Assembly (NCBI GenBank): GCA_004352715.1
Contig: SCFE01000098.1
Location: 1,443,473-1,507,472 of the forward strand
Origin: Hofstenia miamia
Taxonomy: Eukaryota > Xenacoelomorpha > Acoela
DNA length: 64,000 bases
Direction of reading: 5' to 3'
The notes under the pieces are model-generated. The model worked only from the letters and a program-made list of their open reading frames with translations, was not told where the DNA came from and searched no databases. The position numbers were made by a program, and so were the translations under genes. Below are positions 49,742 through 58,474 of this stretch, piece after piece (the first letter of the stretch is position 1; each line of letters begins with the position of its first letter).

Positions 49742-49942
49742 ATCATGAACACTCCGTGTTTCCTCAAAGCGAGTAATAAGCGTACATGACATTTTCGTAA
49801 AATTTTCCTTACAAAACAGACGAAGAGCTTGTATCGGTGAATTATTACTTCTATAATAACAAGAAACTAATTTGACACGGGTTTGCAAATCCATTACTAA
49901 AATTAAGAAAATAGATTGTAAATCTCCATATTTATACATCAA
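49742..49942 (-). pseudogene. Helix-turn-helix fragment of the DUF4817 / transposase N-terminal type, cut by gap
   Basis: From Met at 49894 (or 49942) the minus-strand frame reads LVSCYYRSNNSPIQALRLF then TRFEETRSVHD into the gap. The pattern (LVxxFYxxxxSxxxAxRxFxxx...RFEETGSV) is that of the helix-turn-helix at the start of many animal mariner-like transposases and of DUF4817 proteins. The rest is lost, so it is unclear whether it belongs to the Polinton-like element or to another insertion. Confidence 0.6.
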
Positions 49943-50057
49943 TTAAATTTATACTGCTCAAAGGTCACATTAAAGTCATTTGTATATTATTATTAGCTTA
50001 TAACAACAAACAACGAACAATTTAAAACTGCCTGACTTTATAGCCACTCTGTATATA

Positions 50058-51628
50058 TAGAGTTTTTCTATCTATTTGGAAATTTTTGCAATCTAAATTG
50101 AAATTTTTGCAATCTAAATTATTTATTCAAAGTAAAAGGATTAAAAAAATTAAAGAAAGTCAAATTTTATTAATATTTAAAGAATAAAATTGTTTACTCA
50201 AAAATTTCTTCTCTGTTTCTCGATCTTGGTATGTACCTCTTCATTTTACGATATAAATTTTCGCATGTTTCTGGTGTTATCATTGTAAAAGATGTGTTAA
50301 TAGTTGATAGTAATTCATTTTCATTGTTGCATCCTGCGCTCACAACCATTCCTTTCCAACACGCAAAGACATTTTCAATTGGATTTAAAAATGGGGAATA
50401 CGGTGGTAAATATACCAGCTTAATTTCTTCTGCTTCAGTGATGCTAGTTAATCCCGTATAGTGGTGAATACGAGCATTGTCCAGAATGAATACATGATTA
50501 ATAATTCCTCTTTCTAAACAGACATTGTTTAGTTCAACTAAACTTTCTTTAAACGATTCTCCATTAAATGCAGACATACGAACTGTATGGTTCAAAACTC
50601 CACATTTTGTCATAAAGATCGCGCTCTTTTAAAAAAACAATATTTTCTGCTGGATACTCTTGTTCCAGCCTTTCAAATATAAGGGCGTATTCTTCACGCA
50701 AATTTATAGTTCAGGGAGAATTTCTCCTATGGGAACTATGGTTGCCTTTTTTAAAGTGTAGTGAAAGCTTCTCAACACTCTCTCTATAGTTGATATAGAA
50801 ACAACCAAACCAAACTCACTCTCTACACGGTCACGTAAAACTTTTAGACAAACTGCAGCATCTTCATCAACCCAAGCCCTAATCTGATTTTTTCGCTCTG
50901 ATGTTAGCTTAGATCTATAGTCGCCTCCTTTGGGCAAGGGTTTTATGCAGCCTCTAGTATCACTATTTTTTATTACAGCTCTTACTGTCGTCTCTTTAAC
51001 TCCATAAAGCATAGAAAGCTCATATACGGATTTTGTATCTGCATTTTTAAATATTAAGTCTCTTGTTTCAAGTGACACAATTTTATAACCTCTCTTTTGC
51101 TGGAGATTTGAAGTGGTTTCCGACGGGTCTTGGGGGATATAAGAAGACTGTGTGATTGTGTCAACAATATATCCAGTCATATCTTCCCCGTCCTGCAAAT
51201 TATTGGTTTCTCTCAATGAATCTGTTTCAACTTGATCGTTTATGTCTCGTGAAATTCGGTTGTCTGACATATTAGTAACGTCTGTAACGGCAAAAATGAC
51301 ACTGTGTTTAAGCCTTGATAAAAGCGCGGTAAATCTAAACAACGATTTTGTGTAATAAGTGTTTTACGTTATTTATTTAAAGTTCAGTTTAACAAGTTAT
51401 AACCTGCTTATTTTTTAAGTAATTTCAGTGTCATTTTTGCCGTTACAGATGTTATTAAAAAATATATATTTGAAATGATTCTTTTAACTAACTAAAAAAA
51501 GTCAAAATAAGTTAAAAAAAATTTAATTTAGATTGCAATAATTTTAATTTAGTTTGCAAAAATTTCAATTTAGATTGCAAAAAAATATTTTAGATTGCAA
51601 AAATTTCAAAATAGATAGAAAAACTCTA
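50058..51628 (-). mobile_element. Tc1/mariner-type DD34E element, copy 2 (deleted)
   Basis: Same terminal repeats as copy 1 (TAGAGTTTTTCTATCTATTT), TA duplicated at 50056-50057 and 51629-51630; 1571 bp. Left subterminal iterons are fewer than in copy 1. Inserted inside the Polinton-like element, so it arrived later than that element. Very similar to copy 1 by eye, pointing to recent movement. Confidence 0.92.
50194..51342 (-). pseudogene. Tc1/mariner-type transposase, two internal deletions
   Basis: The N-terminal DNA-binding half (51342 to about 50735) is open and then frameshifted at the VPIGEI position by one missing base, judged against copy 1. The junction EEYALIFERLEQEY is in frame here, unlike copy 1. 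Deletions of about 66 bp (after GTCAT near 50613) and about 35 bp (near 50630) remove the FLDEVGF block, so the first catalytic Asp is gone. The second Asp (FILDNARIHH) and Glu (NPIEN) remain in the open 139-codon frame 50613-50194. It cannot be active alone. Confidence 0.88.
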
Positions 51629-51649
51629 TAATGGTTCCAGGGTTCGCAT

Positions 51650-51708
51650 GTTTTAAACTGGGGTAGTTTTAAACGCGTTTTAAACGTGTTTTAAACATTG
51701 TTTTAAAC
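51650..51708. repeat. Five GTTTTAAAC motifs in 59 bp
   Basis: Perfect copies at 51650, 51666, 51677, 51688 and 51700, just beyond the Tc1/mariner copy. Unknown role; could be the edge of another element or a binding-site cluster. Confidence 0.85.
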
Positions 51709-52024
51709 AGAGTCAAATTCAGTTTTGAACAAAAAAAACATGAAGGCCTAGTTGCCGCTTTTTATAACCTATTTGTTAGCATTTCTTTTGACCGATTTCA
51801 CTTCGACGGATTTGATTTTGATATACTTTGAAAATTTTTGAACCAATCAGAATTTTCCGTGTGAAGTATTATGTATATCTAATGTACACCTTTTCATTCA
51901 CTGAATTCAGTGGTGCTGTTGGTTTTTACTAAAAACTTTCAAATAAAAAATTATGAGTTTTTATTGGGAATTTTGAATTTACCGTGATACATCTAGTATA
52001 CGTAGTTTTGTGCGCTGATTACAC
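51709..52024. other. Non-coding sequence inside the Polinton-like element
   Basis: AT-rich, no frame. One CCAATCAG motif near 51843. Confidence 0.4.
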
Positions 52025-53024
52025 NNNNNNNNNNNNNNNNNNNNNNNNNNNNNNNNNNNNNNNNNNNNNNNNNNNNNNNNNNNNNNNNNNNNNNNNNNNN
52101 NNNNNNNNNNNNNNNNNNNNNNNNNNNNNNNNNNNNNNNNNNNNNNNNNNNNNNNNNNNNNNNNNNNNNNNNNNNNNNNNNNNNNNNNNNNNNNNNNNNN
52201 NNNNNNNNNNNNNNNNNNNNNNNNNNNNNNNNNNNNNNNNNNNNNNNNNNNNNNNNNNNNNNNNNNNNNNNNNNNNNNNNNNNNNNNNNNNNNNNNNNNN
52301 NNNNNNNNNNNNNNNNNNNNNNNNNNNNNNNNNNNNNNNNNNNNNNNNNNNNNNNNNNNNNNNNNNNNNNNNNNNNNNNNNNNNNNNNNNNNNNNNNNNN
52401 NNNNNNNNNNNNNNNNNNNNNNNNNNNNNNNNNNNNNNNNNNNNNNNNNNNNNNNNNNNNNNNNNNNNNNNNNNNNNNNNNNNNNNNNNNNNNNNNNNNN
52501 NNNNNNNNNNNNNNNNNNNNNNNNNNNNNNNNNNNNNNNNNNNNNNNNNNNNNNNNNNNNNNNNNNNNNNNNNNNNNNNNNNNNNNNNNNNNNNNNNNNN
52601 NNNNNNNNNNNNNNNNNNNNNNNNNNNNNNNNNNNNNNNNNNNNNNNNNNNNNNNNNNNNNNNNNNNNNNNNNNNNNNNNNNNNNNNNNNNNNNNNNNNN
52701 NNNNNNNNNNNNNNNNNNNNNNNNNNNNNNNNNNNNNNNNNNNNNNNNNNNNNNNNNNNNNNNNNNNNNNNNNNNNNNNNNNNNNNNNNNNNNNNNNNNN
52801 NNNNNNNNNNNNNNNNNNNNNNNNNNNNNNNNNNNNNNNNNNNNNNNNNNNNNNNNNNNNNNNNNNNNNNNNNNNNNNNNNNNNNNNNNNNNNNNNNNNN
52901 NNNNNNNNNNNNNNNNNNNNNNNNNNNNNNNNNNNNNNNNNNNNNNNNNNNNNNNNNNNNNNNNNNNNNNNNNNNNNNNNNNNNNNNNNNNNNNNNNNNN
53001 NNNNNNNNNNNNNNNNNNNNNNNN
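52025..53024. other. Assembly gap (exactly 1000 N)
   Basis: Hides the start of the capsid-like gene. Confidence 0.95.
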
Positions 53025-54054
53025 TGAGTACATTGCTTTGCAAAGTATACATCTCGGTTTATTGGTGAAAACTGTACGCAAAAGTGATGGTGGGAATCTA
53101 GTTTGGGATGACGCAGATGATACAAAACAAGATCAAGTTTGTTTAACAAATAACGCCTTACATTCATTGTTTAGTGATTATAGTTTATATGCAAATGGTG
53201 TTTTATTACACACGGGTGATGCAGATGGTCACATACAGTTATGATTACTAATGAACTATCAAAAAGTGCAGCTAACAAGACTTCAATACTAACATAAAGT
53301 GGGTATTATTATGAGAAACACCCCGATAAACTGATAAAAGAAGGTGATGAAAAAGATGGTCAGTATAGATGTAGAGCACTAACTGCAGAAAGCAAGGTGA
53401 CAAGTTTCTACGGCCCTCTCGTGATTGATTTTTTCCAATGTGAAAAATTACTAATACCCAGTGGTGATATTTGGCTAAAGCTTTTAAGATCACAAAACAA
53501 TTTTTCCCTAATTACAGATGATAATTCCGATTACAAAACGCAAATTACTGGTGCCTTCCTAACTCTAAGAAAGCTCAGAGTTGCAGAAAGTGTACATTTG
53601 GCAATTGAAATACGCTATTGACAACCCCTGCTACATACCACTTTACAAGAATTCTTACACATACATTTATAATTCCAGCAGGTCAGAACACACTTACTAG
53701 AGAAAATGTTTTTTCCAATGAACCCATTAGAAGAATTGCCTTGGCAATTGTTCCAAATCACCAGTTTACAGGTACAATGTTTACAAACCTGTTTTCATAT
53801 AAGTTTCGAGAACTCCATCAAGTTACTATAACCCATGGAGGATCAAGCATTGCATACACTCCCATGTTAGTTGGAGATGACAACTATGCGCAGGCATATT
53901 ATCAATCAATAAAGGCTTTGGGGATAAATAATGATTGTGGTGGAATACCATACACCCAATATAACAAACATGTGATTATGGTTTTTGATCTGACTAGCAT
54001 TGCAGAGGCCAACAACGAGGTTTTGTATCCTGAATTGAGTGGTGTGAATATATG
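53025..54054 (+). pseudogene. Polinton capsid-like gene (F54H12.2-like), broken
   Basis: Three plus-strand stretches in three frames (53025-53244, 53243-53621, 53618-54054) align in order with one protein family known to me as uncharacterised F54H12.2-like proteins. These sit next to Polinton integrase genes in animal genomes and are thought to be double-jelly-roll capsid proteins. Family-like marks are NALHSLFSDYSLY, a MITNELSKSAANK segment, and the second-barrel part with FIIPAGQNTLTRENVF and FDLTSIAEANNEVLYPELSG. Frames shift near 53240 and 53620, and an in-frame stop lies at 53295, so no intact product is possible. Both ends vanish in gaps. The family match is from pattern memory, without a search. 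Confidence 0.65.
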
Positions 54055-55054
54055 NNNNNNNNNNNNNNNNNNNNNNNNNNNNNNNNNNNNNNNNNNNNNN
54101 NNNNNNNNNNNNNNNNNNNNNNNNNNNNNNNNNNNNNNNNNNNNNNNNNNNNNNNNNNNNNNNNNNNNNNNNNNNNNNNNNNNNNNNNNNNNNNNNNNNN
54201 NNNNNNNNNNNNNNNNNNNNNNNNNNNNNNNNNNNNNNNNNNNNNNNNNNNNNNNNNNNNNNNNNNNNNNNNNNNNNNNNNNNNNNNNNNNNNNNNNNNN
54301 NNNNNNNNNNNNNNNNNNNNNNNNNNNNNNNNNNNNNNNNNNNNNNNNNNNNNNNNNNNNNNNNNNNNNNNNNNNNNNNNNNNNNNNNNNNNNNNNNNNN
54401 NNNNNNNNNNNNNNNNNNNNNNNNNNNNNNNNNNNNNNNNNNNNNNNNNNNNNNNNNNNNNNNNNNNNNNNNNNNNNNNNNNNNNNNNNNNNNNNNNNNN
54501 NNNNNNNNNNNNNNNNNNNNNNNNNNNNNNNNNNNNNNNNNNNNNNNNNNNNNNNNNNNNNNNNNNNNNNNNNNNNNNNNNNNNNNNNNNNNNNNNNNNN
54601 NNNNNNNNNNNNNNNNNNNNNNNNNNNNNNNNNNNNNNNNNNNNNNNNNNNNNNNNNNNNNNNNNNNNNNNNNNNNNNNNNNNNNNNNNNNNNNNNNNNN
54701 NNNNNNNNNNNNNNNNNNNNNNNNNNNNNNNNNNNNNNNNNNNNNNNNNNNNNNNNNNNNNNNNNNNNNNNNNNNNNNNNNNNNNNNNNNNNNNNNNNNN
54801 NNNNNNNNNNNNNNNNNNNNNNNNNNNNNNNNNNNNNNNNNNNNNNNNNNNNNNNNNNNNNNNNNNNNNNNNNNNNNNNNNNNNNNNNNNNNNNNNNNNN
54901 NNNNNNNNNNNNNNNNNNNNNNNNNNNNNNNNNNNNNNNNNNNNNNNNNNNNNNNNNNNNNNNNNNNNNNNNNNNNNNNNNNNNNNNNNNNNNNNNNNNN
55001 NNNNNNNNNNNNNNNNNNNNNNNNNNNNNNNNNNNNNNNNNNNNNNNNNNNNNN
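54055..55054. other. Assembly gap (exactly 1000 N)
   Basis: Hides the end of the capsid-like gene and any neighbour. Confidence 0.95.
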
Positions 55055-55483
55055 ATAATGATGTTGACACTATGAAAGCATACAACTTACATAGAGCGGT
55101 ATAATGGGATTTCACATTGATGAATGAACTACCCATAAAGATTTCAACCTTTTTGGTAAGCTATTTTTATAATTCAATCTGAGATATTGTTTTGATTCTT
55201 AACACTTTTTACAATATTATCTCTAGTTAGCTTTACAGATATTTCATTTAAAAACATAATTTTATTTTAATGAATTGCTGCGAATTTACTGCCTGATGTT
55301 AAATTAATTATATACTTTATAGAAACGGCGTTTGCTTGTTAATAAACATTTTTAATTGATTTTGTTTAAACTTTAAATATTCATGTGTTTTATATTTTGA
55401 ATGTCATCTCGTTTGACTTGTATATTAACCATTAATTTAGATGCTACCATTTGAAATTCATAATGTGTAAATGCACATTGCGT
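55055..55483. other. Short tail after the gap, no firm gene
   Basis: Sixteen codons open from the gap to a TAA near 55103 (DVDTMKAYNLHRAV) may be the end of a gene in the gap. The rest is AT-rich. Confidence 0.3.
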
Positions 55484-55612
55484 TTGTTTCCTACAGAATT
55501 CCCCCAACAACAATGATGATAAACTAGCCCAATAGACAAATTTAATAGTATGATATGTATGATCATTATAAGCAGAGTGTAGAATAAATTACATTTTTGT
55601 CTTGTCTTAAAC

Positions 55613-55638
55613 ACGTATGTGGGTTTTACCACGTACGT
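55613..55638. repeat. Hairpin in right terminal repeat
   Basis: ACGTATGTGGG, loop TTTTA, CCACGTACGT; inverted copy of 48600-48625. Confidence 0.8.
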
Positions 55639-55854
55639 TTATTAAATATTAGAAATTGCGAGTTTTTGCATAAACTAGTTCCGAAAAAAATTATTTTGCT
55701 TTATTACTGAAATAAGACCTTACACTTTTAACGAGTATTATTATCTCTTTGATTCAAACATTTGTTATTAAATTTTACCAAATAAAACAAGTATGTAAAA
55801 TAAGTATGTAAACTAAATTAATGTGATATTTCCAATGTCATGTATGTTAATAAA

Positions 55855-56100
55855 AAAACAAGTAAGTGTGGCAAAGTAATACATGTAAAGTAAGTTAATG
55901 TGGGAAAGTAATACATGTAAAGTAAGTTAATGTGGGAAAGTAAAAATAAAAAGTAAGTAAATGTGGGAAAGTAAAAATAAAAAATTGTAAGTTAATGTGG
56001 GAAAGTAATAAATGTAAAGTAAGTTAATGTGGGAAAGTAAAACTAAAAAAAGTAAGTAAGTGTGGGAAAGTAAAACTAAAAAGTAAGTAAATGCATAAAA
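55855..56100. repeat. Tandem repeat, about eight units of GTGGGAAAGTAA with spacer
   Basis: Unit of about 22-32 bp: GTGGGAAAGTAA, then ATACATGTAAAGTAAGTTAAT or AAAATAAAAAGTAAGTAAAT. The left terminal repeat has only about three units. Confidence 0.85.
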
Positions 56101-56354
56101 GTAAAAAAATGCAAACTAAATTAGGCCACATAAATAACAGAAAAACTAGTAAAAGTACATTATGACGTCAGTACAACACCTCCGCCAATATCCACGGCAT
56201 CTCAGGTCAAAGGCCACCCCCTCGACTAATCACAAAAAAGTGTAACAGGCTTCTCCCCACCTCTCGACCAATCAGAAAAAAGTGTAACAGGCTTCTCCCC
56301 ACCTCTCGACCAATCAGAAAAAAGTGGCACCTCATACGAATCCCCTTTACTACT

Positions 56355-57013
56355 CACAATCACAATAAATAGATTCTTAGGGAAATTTTCTTCTGCCATG
56401 CTTATGCGTCTTTGAGTTAGAATCTCACAATATTTGTTGGAAGATCTCTCTAAGCTAACACCAGGGAATATTCTTGTGGCAGCACAATGAATTTATTCCA
56501 CTCCCATAGATCTCCTACTAACATAGCATTGACAACTCCCAATTGAACACCCATGAATATAAAACATGAATTATTGTATTTTTTACACACACTGCATTGC
56601 ATACTATATTTTCTAATAACTAAGAGTTCGTTCAGATGGGCAAAATGCTGTTGTGTGGGTTAATGCGGAAATCGTAAGTCCAGCTGAGGTAGTTCAGGAA
56701 CTGTTTCTAAAGCTTGTGTGGTTAGATAAGATCTTGCTATTTATTTAATTTTTTTGTAAAGGGAATTCTTCCAATATGATAAGATATCAACGTTTTCATC
56801 ACAACGAAATCCCGGTGCATCTTTCATATCTCTCTTATATTTTGATTGGGAGCAAGATGGTACATCGCTTGCAATCAAACAGTCTTCATCTTCGGAGTTT
56901 GAATATAAAAAGCCACCAATAATTGGATTCTTCTTCAGTGTGTTGCGTATTACGTATGTTGAAATCTTAGTGATGAGGCTCCTTCTAATGTGCTCTAGTT
57001 CTAAGAAATGCAT
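56355..57013 (-). pseudogene. hAT transposase C-terminal fragment
   Basis: The minus-strand frame 57013-56741 ends in ENVDILSYWKNSLYKKI, the segment before the dimerisation domain. Near 56500-56365 another frame reads AATRIFPGVSLERSS, then ILTQRRISMAEENFPKNLFI, matching the hAT C-terminal dimerisation pattern (A..ILs.p.sS..SER.FS...i.t..R.rL..en..kllf). About 250 bp of non-matching sequence separates the two, and an in-frame stop lies near 56488. The frame ends at the edge of the Polinton-like element, which inserted there. Confidence 0.6.
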
Positions 57014-57099
57014 TTATGCACTTTGATGAGTTTTAAAATTTGTTAACCTTTGACAAAAAAGTATTGTATGAAAAAATTTAATCCTTTGCTCCCAGTATT

Positions 57100-57300
57100 T
57101 CAAAAATTCTGTCAAACATTTTTTTCGAACCGACGGGAGTGTTTCCGCAAGGCTATATAAGAGGTGAACATACCTTAGAGCTGGAAGTTCACTTAGAAAT
57201 ATAGAGATTAACAGAGATTTCCGTTATCGAGAGTAGTATTGATCGAATAAAGGATCTCGTATTATAGCTTCATTGTTGTCCAGAACTTCTACAAATACAG
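57100..57300 (+). promoter_or_regulatory. TATA-type core promoter with AATAAA downstream (possible solo LTR)
   Basis: GGCTATATAAGAGG at about 57151-57164 is a strong TATA box, and AATAAAG follows about 90 bp later at 57246. This spacing recalls the U3-R-U5 layout of a short LTR. Possible ends are TGTCAAACA (57111) and CTTCTACA (about 57292). No matching second LTR or coding region is seen. Confidence 0.3.
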
Positions 57301-57519
57301 CCAATTCATTTGTTCTGTAATAATAATTCTATTTTTCTGCGTTTTCTTTGAAATTATGTATTTTTCTGGTTTTACCAGGCCTTAATAATCACATAAAGAA
57401 AATTTGTGCATTATACTTAAATAAATATTATGTGAAATCAAAGACATCCAATGCATGTTGCAAAGAAAATTTGGATTAACAAACTCAAAATTAGATTGGA
57501 ATTTGATTAGATTCCAATG

Positions 57520-58250
57520 GATACAATTCAAAGCACAAATAAATGTCATGATGAAAATGTTGGCTATGGGCATCAAAAGCATTTCTTACATTGCAGACCA
57601 ATTTCCTTCCACTGCAGTAATCAAAATGCTTCATGCATATTTTCTCAGTCATCTCAGCTATGCTAATGTGCTATTCACAAATCTAAATGATTCCCTTCTA
57701 TGAATGCTTTAAACCCAGTTTAAGGGGGCTCCGAAAGCGTGTCAAAAAACATTACATTACTACAACTACCCTTTCCCAAGGACAACTAATCATTTTTAAT
57801 AACGAAGTAAACTTCTTTAAGATAATTAATGAATCACCGCCTTAAATTTAATCAAGTTTCCGAACTTTAACCTCAATATCGGAAAGAGATCGAAAAAATT
57901 TGCTTGCATTATATTTCATAGAACTATTTTGAAACGCTCATTTATTAATAGTGCTAACATCAACTGGAACATCCTTCCAAAAGTTATTAAAAATAACAAT
58001 AATTTTAAGTTTTTTAAAGAGTAGTTACAAACTTTTTTACTAAAACAAAAATATATATCGGGAAACTCTTGGCTGGGATTTAACTACTATAATACACTAC
58101 TTCACGTAACTAATTACATTGTAATAATGCCGCAATATACGCATGCTTAATTATAATGTAAATATCATATTGCATTTTTTGTGACAGTAAGTCATCAGTT
58201 CTGCAATTTTCAAAGACTTATTAAATAAAGACTTTCTTATCTTATTCTTA
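57520..58250 (+). mobile_element. LINE copy, right part (continues 45945-46207)
   Basis: Resumes with IQFKAQINVMMKMLAMGIKS, FLSHLSYANVLFTNLNDSL and, after breaks, INWNILPKVIKN near 57960 and QKYISGNSWLGF near 58050. All align with the LINE at 61524-62640 (LAIGIKSM, MSHLNYANILFTDLNE, TWNSLPKEIKN, QKYISGKSWLGY). The 3' end has AATAAAGACTT and a TCTTATCTTATTCTTA tail (58234-58250), as in the other copy. Confidence 0.85.
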
Positions 58251-58474
58251 TTTTTAATAACATTGAAATAAATATTTTAAAATGGATGTTTCTTAATTTG
58301 GGCTTATCACAAATTTGGCTAAAAATAACGCTTTTGTGGACGTATTCGATGTTTAGAAAATTTCCGAAATAAATAGTTTGTAATTATGAATACAGCAATT
58401 GCATAAATATTTTAAAATTTACCATATGAAACGCAACAATGGTTATACTAAATTTAAGATTCATAATTGTGTTC
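58251..58474. other. Spacer between retroelements
   Basis: AT-rich, no frame seen. Confidence 0.4.

Larger units (their letters stand above)
48178..56354 (+). mobile_element. Polinton/Maverick-like element with long inverted repeats, degenerate
   Basis: Inverted repeats of at least 560 bp (left, running into a gap) and about 870 bp (right) bound the element. Both begin AGTAGTA, in keeping with the AG start of Polintons. Between them lie a capsid-like pseudogene, a fragment with a helix-turn-helix, a secondary Tc1/mariner insertion and three 1000-N gaps. Polintons are usually 15-20 kb with polymerase, integrase, protease and ATPase genes. None of those is visible here, so genes are lost or hidden in gaps. 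No matching 6-bp target repeat was found (GATGTC on the left, CACAAT on the right). Confidence 0.65.
55484..56354 (-). repeat. Right terminal inverted repeat of the Polinton-like element
   Basis: Inverted match of 48178-48741 and beyond: TTGTTTCCTACAGAATTC (55484), the hairpin (55613-55638), a long GTGGGAAAGTAA tandem tract (55855-56100), TGACGTCA (near 56164), AGGTCAAAGGCC, three ACCAATCA/TAATCACA boxes (near 56226, 56270 and 56313), and ACTACT at the tip. It has one more CCAAT unit and several more tandem units than the left repeat. Confidence 0.85.
46208..57519. mobile_element. Large composite insertion in a LINE, 6-bp repeat GATACA (hAT-like, tentative)
   Basis: GATACA occurs at 46202-46207 and again at 57520-57525. 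Deleting the insertion and one GATACA restores an open LINE frame across the joint (FDLK followed by IQFKAQINV), so the boundaries are good to the base. Left end CAGGACTGTC; both ends carry TTGGAATCTAAT...ATTCCAAT palindromic sequence. The flanks can also be read as an 8-bp duplication with two mismatches (AAGATACA/TGGATACA). With the CAG-type end and the hAT transposase tail at 56355-57013, this suggests a hAT element. It is now filled with later insertions. Confidence 0.6.

Noticed and set aside
48172-56360. 6-bp target duplication of the Polinton-like element
   Set aside because: GATGTC and CACAAT do not match, so I do not claim one; mutation, rearrangement or slightly different ends could explain this.
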